Assembly (NCBI RefSeq): GCF_900636745.1
Contig: NZ_LR134310.1
Location: 2,392,321 to 2,451,991, forward strand
Direction: 5' to 3'
Length of the DNA: 59,671 nucleotides
Source: Actinobacillus equuli
Lineage (GTDB): Bacteria; Pseudomonadota; Gammaproteobacteria; Enterobacterales; Pasteurellaceae
In this document: in pieces, positions 9,029 through 16,907 of the stretch
Numbering within the stretch: position 1 is the first letter of the stretch
Layout: every line of letters starts with the position of its first letter
Made by a program: the position numbers and the translations under genes
Notes under the pieces: model-generated
What the model was told of the DNA's origin: nothing
The model's database searches: none
The model's input: the letters and a program-made list of their open reading frames with translations, nothing else

Positions 9029-10573
9029 ATGAATAAGAACCTTACTTTTTTCTTTTATGATTACGAAAGTTTCGGTGTGAGTCCGGCGCTAGATCGTCCG
9101 GCACAGTTTGCCGGTATTCGTACCGATAATGATTTTAATATCATCGGTGAGCCGGTGATGTTCTATTGTAAGCAAACACCGGATTATTTACCTTCGCCCG
9201 AAGCAGTGATGGTAACCGGCATTACTCCGCAACAGTGTAACGCTGAAGGTGTGCCGGAACCGGAATTTGCTGCACGTATTCATGCGGAGTTCAGCCAACC
9301 GAACACTTGCATTTTAGGCTATAACAATATTCGTTATGATGATGAAATGACCCGTTATACCTTTTTCCGCAATTTCTTTGATCCGTATGAATATAGCTGG
9401 AAAAACGGCAATTCGCGCTGGGATCTATTGGATCTTGTTCGAGCTTGTTACGCCCTGCGCCCGGACGGAATTGAATGGGTAACAGATGAAAACGGTGTGC
9501 CGAATTTCAAATTAGAGAATCTCACTAAAGCGAACGGCATTGCTCATGAAAATGCGCACGATGCAATGGCGGACGTTTATGCCACGATTGCGATGGCAAA
9601 ATTGATTAAGCAAAAACAGCCGAAACTATTCCAATTTTTCTTTGAAAATCGTGGTAAGAAAGAAATTGAGAAAATGATTGATACCGGTGAAATGACCCCG
9701 TTGGTACACGTTTCCGGTATGTTCGGTAATGCACGTGCTAATACCGCTTGGATTGCGCCGATTGCATGGCACCCAACCAATCAAAATCAGGTGTTATGTT
9801 GCGATTTATCGGGCGATGTTAGCACATTATTGACGGACTCGGCAGAGGAATTACGTACCCGTTTATACACTAAAAAAGAAGAATTGGCGGAAAATGTTGC
9901 ACCCGTGCCGTTAAAAGGCGTGCATATCAACCGCTGTCCGATTATTGCACCGGCAAAAGTGTTGCTGCCTGAAAATGCGGTTCGCTTAGGCATTGATCGT
10001 GAGCGTTGTTTGGAAAATCTCAAATTACTAAAAGCGAATAAAAGTTTAGTACGTGAGAAAGTGACTGAAATTTTTATGGAAGAACGGCGCTTTGAGCCTT
10101 CTGCGAATGTGGAAACCACGCTGTATGACGGCTTTTTCTCACCGGCAGATAAAAATAATATGGCGATTTTGCGTACGTTACCGCCGCAAGAATTGGCGCA
10201 TCACGGCTTACAGTTTGCCGATGAACGAGTAGAAGCTTTGTTATTCCATTATCGAGCTAGACATTATCCCGAAACATTGAGCCGAGCGGAACAGATTAAA
10301 TGGCAGAAATATTGTCATCAGCAGATAGATGCCAAATCGGCACAATTTGCTGAAGCGATTGATAACTTATTCCAAATTCATCACGATAATCCGGAAAAGG
10401 TAAAATTATTGGAAAATTTGACCGCTTACGCTGCACAAATTGCGGAATTTCAGGTGGTTAAACACACCGCTAATACACAAAATGAACAGTTGGTTTCAGC
10501 CTTAAACCAAGTGGCGGAGCAGGGTATGGATAAAGCGGCGAAGTTGGAAATGCTAAAGGCATTAATTAAATAA
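9029..10573 (+). CDS. sbcB: Exodeoxyribonuclease I
   Basis: Processive 3'-5' single-strand exonuclease acting in recombination and mismatch repair. The ATG at 9029 (MNKNLTFFFYDYESFG) is preferred to a TTG 12 bases earlier. The DEDDh nuclease begins with DYE in FFYDYESFGVSPALD, has YNNIRYDDEMTRY as the Exo II region, and AHENAHDAMADVYAT as the Exo III region with its catalytic His/Asp. The SH3-like and helical C-terminal parts of ExoI follow. At 514 aa it is slightly longer than the E. coli protein. First of three same-strand genes with short gaps (sbcB, UDG-like, rnm). Confidence 0.95.
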   Translation: MNKNLTFFFYDYESFGVSPALDRPAQFAGIRTDNDFNIIGEPVMFYCKQTPDYLPSPEAVMVTGITPQQCNAEGVPEPEFAARIHAEFSQPNTCILGYNNIRYDDEMTRYTFFRNFFDPYEYSWKNGNSRWDLLDLVRACYALRPDGIEWVTDENGVPNFKLENLTKANGIAHENAHDAMADVYATIAMAKLIKQKQPKLFQFFFENRGKKEIEKMIDTGEMTPLVHVSGMFGNARANTAWIAPIAWHPTNQNQVLCCDLSGDVSTLLTDSAEELRTRLYTKKEELAENVAPVPLKGVHINRCPIIAPAKVLLPENAVRLGIDRERCLENLKLLKANKSLVREKVTEIFMEERRFEPSANVETTLYDGFFSPADKNNMAILRTLPPQELAHHGLQFADERVEALLFHYRARHYPETLSRAEQIKWQKYCHQQIDAKSAQFAEAIDNLFQIHHDNPEKVKLLENLTAYAAQIAEFQVVKHTANTQNEQLVSALNQVAEQGMDKAAKLEMLKALIK

Positions 10574-10589
10574 GTGAGAGAAAACGGCT

Positions 10590-11180
10590 ATGCAACAACC
10601 TTTAGAACATCATCCGTTTGAACCGGTGCTACCGACCTCCGCTACCGTAGTGATGATGGGGACTTTTCCACCAACAGGTGAAAAACGCTGTATGGAATTT
10701 CATTACCCGAATTTCCAAAACGATATGTGGCGTATTATGGGAGCGGTTTTCTATGATGATACCGATCATTTCCGTGTCGGCGACGAGAAACGTTTTGAAC
10801 CCAAAAAAATTGAAGCGTTTTTACGCGAAAAGGGTATTGCGTTGTGTTCGTCAGCACAAACAGCCATTCGCTTAAAGGGTAATGCTTCGGATAAGGATTT
10901 AAAAATCGTTGATCCGGTAGATATGCCGCAATTATTAAAAACATTACCTCATGTGAAATGGATTTTTACCACCGGCGGTTTGGCAACAGATACGTTACTC
11001 GGTTTATTAAATGAGAAAATAAAAGCACCGAAAACGAATGAATGGATTCACTATCCGTACTGTGCCGAGCGTGAACTTTTCCTTTACCGTTTGCCTTCTA
11101 CCTCTCGGGCTTATCCATTGAGTTTAGCTAAGAAAATCGAGGCATATCGACAATTTTTTATTCAAGCAGGATTACTTTAA
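10590..11180 (+). CDS. Uracil-DNA glycosylase superfamily protein
   Basis: 196 aa. The N-terminal VMMGTFPPTGEKRCMEFHYPNFQNDMWRI resembles the water-activating and base-binding motif of Mug/UDG-family glycosylases (GxxPG-like, then a small-fragment loop). The C-terminal LPSTSRAYPLS resembles the DNA-intercalation motif. Such proteins remove uracil or mispaired bases from DNA. It starts 16 bases after sbcB and ends 3 bases before rnm, so it is probably co-transcribed with both. The exact subfamily and substrate cannot be fixed by eye. Confidence 0.75.
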   Translation: MQQPLEHHPFEPVLPTSATVVMMGTFPPTGEKRCMEFHYPNFQNDMWRIMGAVFYDDTDHFRVGDEKRFEPKKIEAFLREKGIALCSSAQTAIRLKGNASDKDLKIVDPVDMPQLLKTLPHVKWIFTTGGLATDTLLGLLNEKIKAPKTNEWIHYPYCAERELFLYRLPSTSRAYPLSLAKKIEAYRQFFIQAGLL

Positions 11181-11183
11181 CGC

Positions 11184-12002
11184 ATGAAATATGATTTACA
11201 TTCACACAGCACCGCATCGGACGGTATGCTTAGCCCGACCGAATTGGTTCAGCGTGCGTTAGAGCAACAAATCGAAATGCTTGCCTTAACCGATCACGAT
11301 ACCGTAGCGGGGATTCAAGAAGCAAAACACGCAGCACAAGGGCAACCTATTCGCTTTATTGCCGGCGTAGAAATTTCTATCGTTTGGGAAGGCAAAAGCA
11401 TTCACCTTGCCGCTTTAAACGTGGATGAGACACATCCTGCATTAGTGGCATTGTTAGATAAGCAAGCGTTACTGCGTGAGCAAAGAGCGGTCGAAATCGG
11501 CGAAAAACTTGCAAAAGCCGGTGTTCCAAATGCTTACGAAGGGGCAAAAGCGTTAGCAAGCGGAGAAGTTACCCGTGCGCATTACGGGCGTTTTTTACAT
11601 GAAAACGGTTATGTACGAAATATCGAACACGCCTTTAAGAAATACCTCGGGGGGGGTAAACCAGCTTACGTTAAGCCAATGTGGTGTAGTCTAGAAGAAG
11701 CGATTGAAGTAACGCATCAAGCGGGTGGGGTGATTTGTATTGCGCATCCGTTGCGTTATAAATTAACCGGACGTTGGATTCGCCGTTTAATCGCTGATTT
11801 TAAATTAGCCGGTGGTGACGGCATTGAGGTTGCCGGCTGCGGGCAAACACCGGATCAACGTCAATTGATCGCACGTTGGGCAAAAGAGTTTGATTTATAT
11901 GCTTCGGTCGGTTCGGATTTCCATTACCCGACCGGTTGGATTGAACTTGGCAGAGGTCTAACACTGCCGGCAGATTGCAAACCGATTTGGGATTTGTTTT
12001 AA
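11184..12002 (+). CDS. rnm: PHP-domain exoribonuclease RnmA/YciV
   Basis: PHP (polymerase and histidinol phosphatase) fold metalloenzyme. In E. coli RNase AM trims 5' ends of rRNAs and degrades short RNAs. Metal ligands are visible in DLHSHSTASDG at the N-terminus, LTDHDTVAG, the VEISIVW segment, IAHPLRYK, and GSDFHYPTG near the C-terminus. 272 aa is a normal length. It follows the UDG-like gene by 3 bases, and a hairpin terminator lies 5 bases after the stop. Confidence 0.9.
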   Translation: MKYDLHSHSTASDGMLSPTELVQRALEQQIEMLALTDHDTVAGIQEAKHAAQGQPIRFIAGVEISIVWEGKSIHLAALNVDETHPALVALLDKQALLREQRAVEIGEKLAKAGVPNAYEGAKALASGEVTRAHYGRFLHENGYVRNIEHAFKKYLGGGKPAYVKPMWCSLEEAIEVTHQAGGVICIAHPLRYKLTGRWIRRLIADFKLAGGDGIEVAGCGQTPDQRQLIARWAKEFDLYASVGSDFHYPTGWIELGRGLTLPADCKPIWDLF

Positions 12003-12006
12003 GGGA

Positions 12007-12032
12007 AAAGGGCGTGTTAAACGCCCTTTGCT
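12007..12032. terminator. Bidirectional terminator between rnm and the efe operon
   Basis: AAAGGGCGT, loop GTTAA, ACGCCCTTT. A and T flanks allow use on both strands by the convergent genes. Confidence 0.8.
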
Positions 12033-12041
12033 TTATCTGAA

Positions 12042-12662
12042 TTATTGCACTTTAAATTGGCTAAACTCAGCCATTACTTTGCCTAATTCAGCTACTCTCC
12101 GTTCAATCTTAGCCATATCCGGTTTTTCAGCGGTAATCGCAATCCGCATTAATCCGAGTGAACGTTCAAATTTACCATAGTGAGTTAAACTCATTTCACG
12201 GATCGTTTTTTCGTATTTCGCCCAATTTTTACCGAAATGACGTGCCGCCATTCTAATTTGCTTAAGCTCTTTGGTTTGTACCGCACGTTGCAAATTGTAA
12301 TAAAGTGGGGTCATTTGTTTAACGAAAGTTTGGTGTTTAGCTGCATAGTCCACCGGATTTTGTTCTTTTTCAAAACGGTATAGATGCTTAGCGACATTTT
12401 CTACGTTGGCTAGATCCGTAGTTTTAATCGCTTGGCTTAAAGCATCCGCTACGTTTTTACCCGCTTCCGAATGATGCGCCTCAAACTGATTAAAGGCCTG
12501 CTGTAAAGCGGTCAAATTTTGCTGAGATTTTGTAACTTCACCTTTTTTAAGTTCTGCCATTGCTTCAGAAAGCTGTACGAATAACGGGCTAACGTCTACT
12601 TTCGCTAATGTGATTGAACTAGCAAAGAGCAGAGGAATGATGATTAATTTTTTTAATGTCAT
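12042..12662 (-). CDS. Exported helical protein, third gene of the efeOB operon
   Basis: 206 aa with a clear signal peptide (MTLKKLIIIPLLFASSITLA, cut after LA). The mature part is predicted nearly all helical and charged, built like a repeat of antiparallel helices (YRFEKEQ, AARHFGKNWAKYEKTIRE). It starts 10 bases after efeB behind TAAGGAATAGCAA, so it belongs to the iron operon. Its periplasmic location and helical build suggest a partner in ferrous iron uptake, perhaps equivalent to the periplasmic helical part of some FTR1 permeases. The family is not recognised and the function is inferred only from context. Confidence 0.65.
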   Translation of the reverse strand: MTLKKLIIIPLLFASSITLAKVDVSPLFVQLSEAMAELKKGEVTKSQQNLTALQQAFNQFEAHHSEAGKNVADALSQAIKTTDLANVENVAKHLYRFEKEQNPVDYAAKHQTFVKQMTPLYYNLQRAVQTKELKQIRMAARHFGKNWAKYEKTIREMSLTHYGKFERSLGLMRIAITAEKPDMAKIERRVAELGKVMAEFSQFKVQ

Positions 12663-12672
12663 TTGCTATTCC

Positions 12673-13863
12673 TTAGAGTAAATCGAATAAGGCTTTGCCA
12701 AGATAATCATTTTCGTCTTTTACACCGGCAAAGCAGGCAAATAAGCCGCTGCCGATATGGGTAATATATTCGTTCATTTTGTCGATATTTCCTAAAGCGT
12801 TTTGCACTTTGATAAATTGCTCGGGGCTTTGTTGGAACGAAATAAACAGTAAGCCCGAGTCAAATTGCCCTTTATCGTCAATACCGCTGGCGTAGGAGAA
12901 CGAACGTCTGAGCATTTTTACTCCCGTTTTATGGGCAAGGTGTGTATGCGAGATTTCCGGCATCACTGGATTACCTTTATCATCTTTTTTCGCCAGATCG
13001 AATTTTTCAAATTCGTGTTTATAGCCAAGTGCCGCCCCTGAATCACGATAACGACCGAAGGTTTCTTCCTGCGATCTTAAATGTGTACGATCCCAAGTTT
13101 CTAAGAACATTTTGATACGGCGAACCACTAAATAAGAACCGCCTTTTAGCCAATCGTTTTGTACCCAGACCACATTATCCTGATCTTTTAAACTCTCGGC
13201 ATTTGCGGTACCGTCTTTAAATGCAAATAAGTTACGTGGCGTTTCATTATTTAAAAATGAGTTAAAGCCCATTTGCGACCATTTCATTTTGACTTCACCA
13301 CGAACAGCCCGCACTAAATTACGCACCGCATGAAAGGCAACTTGGGGATCATCGGCACAGGCTTGAATACAAATATCGCCGCCGCTAAATTCAGCTTGCA
13401 ATTGATCTCGAGGAAAGTGTGGCAAATCTTGTAATTCGGTCGGCTTATGTTTTTCAATACCTAATTTTTTAAAGAAAGCAGCACTGATGCCAAAAGTGAG
13501 TGTGAGATGTTGCGGATCTAAGCTATCCGCTTCACCGGTATCCGCAGGCGGAACATAGGCATTATTGCTATAGGGTTTTACATTTTTACCTTGTGTCAAA
13601 TTACGGCTATAACTTGTCCAAGTCTGAAAAATTGCTTTCACTTTTGCAATATCAGTAGTATCTAAATCCAAGACGAGAAAATAGATATGTTTTTGTGCAG
13701 GGGTGACGATACCGGCTTGATGTTGACCGTAAAAAGGATATTGATTCTGTACGTGTGAGTTAAGTTGTCGTGATTCTAAAGCAAAAGTAGGAGCGGACAA
13801 TAAGCCTGCTCCTACCAATGCGGTGTTTTTTAGAAAATCACGGCGAGAATGTGTGTCTGCCAT
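12673..13863 (-). CDS. efeB: Deferrochelatase/DyP-type peroxidase EfeB
   Basis: Haem peroxidase of the periplasm, part of the EfeUOB ferrous iron system and also credited with releasing iron from haem. A twin-arginine signal opens the protein (SRRDFLKNTALVGAG), so it is exported folded via Tat. The DyP signature is present as FAFKDGTAN, the proximal His region lies in ISHTHLAHKTGVKMLRRSFSY, and GLLFISFQ follows. 396 aa is typical. It starts 14 bases after efeO behind GGTAGGAATAAATT. Confidence 0.93.
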   Translation of the reverse strand: MADTHSRRDFLKNTALVGAGLLSAPTFALESRQLNSHVQNQYPFYGQHQAGIVTPAQKHIYFLVLDLDTTDIAKVKAIFQTWTSYSRNLTQGKNVKPYSNNAYVPPADTGEADSLDPQHLTLTFGISAAFFKKLGIEKHKPTELQDLPHFPRDQLQAEFSGGDICIQACADDPQVAFHAVRNLVRAVRGEVKMKWSQMGFNSFLNNETPRNLFAFKDGTANAESLKDQDNVVWVQNDWLKGGSYLVVRRIKMFLETWDRTHLRSQEETFGRYRDSGAALGYKHEFEKFDLAKKDDKGNPVMPEISHTHLAHKTGVKMLRRSFSYASGIDDKGQFDSGLLFISFQQSPEQFIKVQNALGNIDKMNEYITHIGSGLFACFAGVKDENDYLGKALFDLL

Positions 13864-13877
13864 AATTTATTCCTACC

Positions 13878-14690
13878 TTATTTCTCTAATAGAACACCTA
13901 ATTGGGCTAACGGTTCGCCAAGTTGATTTACCGCTTCGGCTAGTGCTTTCACATCCGCTTTTGACAGAGTGTTATAAGCTACGTAATCGTAACCGTTTTT
14001 CGATTTATTGTGTTTTGCCAGTAAGGTATTGACTGCAGCAAAGCGAGCGGCAATTTCCGCCGAAAGTTTCGCATCTGTTTTGTCTAATTGCGGTTTAAAG
14101 ATTTCATAGATTTTTTCTGCCCCTTCAATGTTGGCTTTAAAATCGTAAAGGTCGGTTTTAGAGAAAATTTCCTCTTCGCCGGTTACTTTAGTAGTGGACA
14201 CCTCATTTAATAAATCGACTGCACCGGTGATCATTAATTCAGGCGTAACTTCCGCCGTCGGAATTTTCGCACGTAATTCTTTAACGTCTTTCAGTAACTG
14301 TTCCGCAATAGCTTTTGTACCTTTGGTCGTATTTTTTTCCCATAAGACTTTTTCGATTTTATGGAAACCTGACCAATCTTTTTCCGTTTTACCTTCTTCG
14401 GTTAAATCAGCAAGACGTGCATCAATGCGAGGATCTAAATCACCAAAACTTTCGGCAATCGGTTCTGAACGTTCAAAATACATTCGTGCAAGCGGGTAAA
14501 TTTGCTTTGCTTTTTGCACATCGCTCTGGTTTAAATAATCAACAAACTTTTCCGTATCCGTCACTAATTGATCAATCTGTTCAACCACAAATTGCTTATA
14601 TGCTTCGGTTTCTTTCGTTAAATCTAAAGCAAAAGATTGGGTCGTGAGTAGTAAACCCGAAAGCAAAGCTGCTAATTTTGTTAACTGCAT
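13878..14690 (-). CDS. efeO: Iron uptake periplasmic protein EfeO/EfeM (imelysin family)
   Basis: 270 aa with a signal peptide cut after SFA. The mature part is the imelysin/M75 helical domain: the metal motif GFHKIEKVLWE (GxHxxE type) is in the middle and the AYKQFVVEQ start is typical. The N-terminal cupredoxin domain of E. coli EfeO is missing, so it is the shorter EfeM type. It is the first gene of a three-gene minus-strand operon. Fur and CRP sites lie just upstream, so iron and carbon control is likely. No efeU permease gene is in this operon or window. Confidence 0.88.
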   Translation of the reverse strand: MQLTKLAALLSGLLLTTQSFALDLTKETEAYKQFVVEQIDQLVTDTEKFVDYLNQSDVQKAKQIYPLARMYFERSEPIAESFGDLDPRIDARLADLTEEGKTEKDWSGFHKIEKVLWEKNTTKGTKAIAEQLLKDVKELRAKIPTAEVTPELMITGAVDLLNEVSTTKVTGEEEIFSKTDLYDFKANIEGAEKIYEIFKPQLDKTDAKLSAEIAARFAAVNTLLAKHNKSKNGYDYVAYNTLSKADVKALAEAVNQLGEPLAQLGVLLEK

Positions 14691-14731
14691 AAAAATGTCC
14701 TTTTAGCTAAATATAGTGTTGCAACTATATT

Positions 14732-14750
14732 CTTATTAATAATCATTATC
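14732..14750 (-). promoter_or_regulatory. Fur box upstream of efeO
   Basis: Read on the minus strand, GATAATGATTATTAATAAG matches 14 of 19 positions of the Fur consensus, including nine consecutive at the left. It lies about 45 bases before the efeO start, where a repressor would block the promoter. Confidence 0.75.
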
Positions 14751-14769
14751 AAATTAATGCTGGTAATTT

Positions 14770-14785
14770 TGTGATCTAATTCACA
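14770..14785. promoter_or_regulatory. CRP site between efeO and uvrB
   Basis: TGTGATCTAATTCACA is a perfect TGTGA-N6-TCACA palindrome with A/T flanks. Being 80 bases from efeO and about 80 from uvrB, it more likely activates the efe operon. Confidence 0.7.
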
Positions 14786-14866
14786 TTTTTATTTGCAAAT
14801 TTTCTTAAAAAATTCACCGCTTGCTTATGTTAAAATAACGATAAATTTTCTCGGATAGGATGTTAT

Positions 14867-16888
14867 ATGAGCAAGCAAGGCAAACCTTTTATTTTACATA
14901 GCCCGTTTAAACCCTCTGGCGATCAGCCATCAGCGATTGCTAAATTGACCGAAGGGTTAAATGATGGATTGGCGCATCAAACGTTACTTGGCGTAACCGG
15001 TTCAGGTAAAACCTTTACCATTGCGAATGTGATCGCTCAACTCAATCGTCCGGCAATGTTGCTTGCGCCGAATAAAACGCTTGCCGCCCAGCTGTATGCG
15101 GAGATGAAAGCCTTCTTCCCTGAAAATGCGGTGGAATACTTCGTGTCTTACTATGATTATTATCAACCGGAAGCCTACGTGCCGAGTAGCGATACTTTTA
15201 TCGAAAAAGATGCGTCGATTAATGAACAAATCGAACAAATGCGACTGTCGGCAACCAAATCTTTCCTTGAACGCCGAGATACCATTGTAGTTGCTTCTGT
15301 TTCCGCCATTTACGGCTTGGGGGACGTGGACGCTTATATGCAAATGATGTTGCATTTGCAAGTGGGGGCGATTATCGATCAACGAGAGATCCTCGCTCGT
15401 CTTGCCGAATTGCAATATACCCGTAACGATCAAGCATTCCAGCGTTCGACTTTCCGTGTGCGTGGCGAAGTGATTGATATTTTCCCGGCTGAATCGGATG
15501 AAATTGCGTTACGTGTCGAATTATTTGACGATGAAATCGAAAGTCTCTCGTTATTTGATCCGCTTACCGGACATAGTTTGGGCAAAGTACCTCGCTATAC
15601 CATTTATCCGAAAACTCACTACGTTACCCCTCGTGAACGCATTTTGAATGCGATTGAAGAAATCAAACAAGAGTTGGTAGAACGCCGTGAGTATTTCATC
15701 AAGGAAAATAAATTGCTGGAAGAACAACGCATTACCCAGCGTACGCAATTCGATATTGAAATGATGAATGAGCTGGGCTATTGCTCGGGTATTGAAAACT
15801 ATTCACGCTATCTGTCAGGCAGAAAAGAGGGTGAACCGCCTCCGACTTTGTTCGATTATATGCCGGCGGACGGTTTGCTGATTATTGATGAAAGCCACGT
15901 TACCGTACCGCAAATCGGCGGTATGTATCGAGGCGACCGAGCCAGAAAAGAAACACTGGTGCAATACGGTTTCCGCTTGCCGTCTGCATTAGATAACCGC
16001 CCACTTCGCTTTGAAGAATTTGAACGCCTTGCCCCACAGACGATTTATGTGTCGGCAACACCAGGTAATTACGAACTAGAAAAATCAAATGGCGATGTGG
16101 TCGATCAAGTGGTTCGCCCAACGGGATTATTAGACCCGATCATCGAAGTTCGTCCGGTCGCTACGCAAGTTGATGACGTGCTATCCGAAATTCACAAACG
16201 AGTGGCGGTCGATGAGCGTGTATTGATCACAACACTGACCAAAAAAATGGCGGAAGATTTAACCGATTACCTCGATGAACACGGCGTGCGTGTGCGTTAT
16301 CTGCATAGCGATATTGATACGGTTGAACGGGTGGAAATTATTCACGACTTGCGTATGGGAATGTTTGACGTATTGGTCGGCATCAACTTATTGCGTGAGG
16401 GTTTGGATATGCCGGAAGTATCGCTGGTGGCGATTTTAGATGCGGATAAAGAAGGCTTTTTACGTTCCGAACGTTCATTAATTCAGACCATCGGACGTGC
16501 CGCTCGAAACCTCAACGGCAAAGCGATTCTCTACGGCGACCGCATTACCAATTCTATGCAAAAAGCGATTACCGAAACCGAACGCCGCCGAGAAAAACAA
16601 CAAAAATACAACGAAGAACACGGTATTACTCCGCAAGCCCTCAATAAGAAAGTAGGCGAATTGCTCGACATCGGACAAACCGACAAGCCGAAACGAGGTA
16701 AACAAGCGGTTAAAATCGAAGAAAAATCTGCAAATACCTATAAACCAAAATCCCGCAAAGAGCTGGAAAAAGAACTCAAACAGTTAGAACAACAAATGCG
16801 AGATTTCGCTAAGGATTTAGAGTTTGAAAAAGCGGCGGCGGTAAGGGATAAGATTGGACAGTTGAAGGCGTATTTGTTAGAAATTTAG
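14867..16888 (+). CDS. uvrB: Excinuclease ABC subunit B
   Basis: Damage-verifying helicase-like subunit of nucleotide excision repair. 673 aa, normal length. Walker A is GVTGSGKT at residues 42-49; the beta-hairpin inserted between strands is [12 protein letters not shown]; Walker B is LLIIDESHV; helicase motif VI is QTIGRAARN; and a C-terminal UVR domain ([19 protein letters not shown]) binds UvrC. The start follows GGATAGGATGTTAT. Divergent from the efe operon. Confidence 0.98.
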   Translation: MSKQGKPFILHSPFKPSGDQPSAIAKLTEGLNDGLAHQTLLGVTGSGKTFTIANVIAQLNRPAMLLAPNKTLAAQLYAEMKAFFPENAVEYFVSYYDYYQPEAYVPSSDTFIEKDASINEQIEQMRLSATKSFLERRDTIVVASVSAIYGLGDVDAYMQMMLHLQVGAIIDQREILARLAELQYTRNDQAFQRSTFRVRGEVIDIFPAESDEIALRVELFDDEIESLSLFDPLTGHSLGKVPRYTIYPKTHYVTPRERILNAIEEIKQELVERREYFIKENKLLEEQRITQRTQFDIEMMNELGYCSGIENYSRYLSGRKEGEPPPTLFDYMPADGLLIIDESHVTVPQIGGMYRGDRARKETLVQYGFRLPSALDNRPLRFEEFERLAPQTIYVSATPGNYELEKSNGDVVDQVVRPTGLLDPIIEVRPVATQVDDVLSEIHKRVAVDERVLITTLTKKMAEDLTDYLDEHGVRVRYLHSDIDTVERVEIIHDLRMGMFDVLVGINLLREGLDMPEVSLVAILDADKEGFLRSERSLIQTIGRAARNLNGKAILYGDRITNSMQKAITETERRREKQQKYNEEHGITPQALNKKVGELLDIGQTDKPKRGKQAVKIEEKSANTYKPKSRKELEKELKQLEQQMRDFAKDLEFEKAAAVRDKIGQLKAYLLEI

Positions 16889-16907
16889 GGCTTTTTAAGG
16901 AATAACT

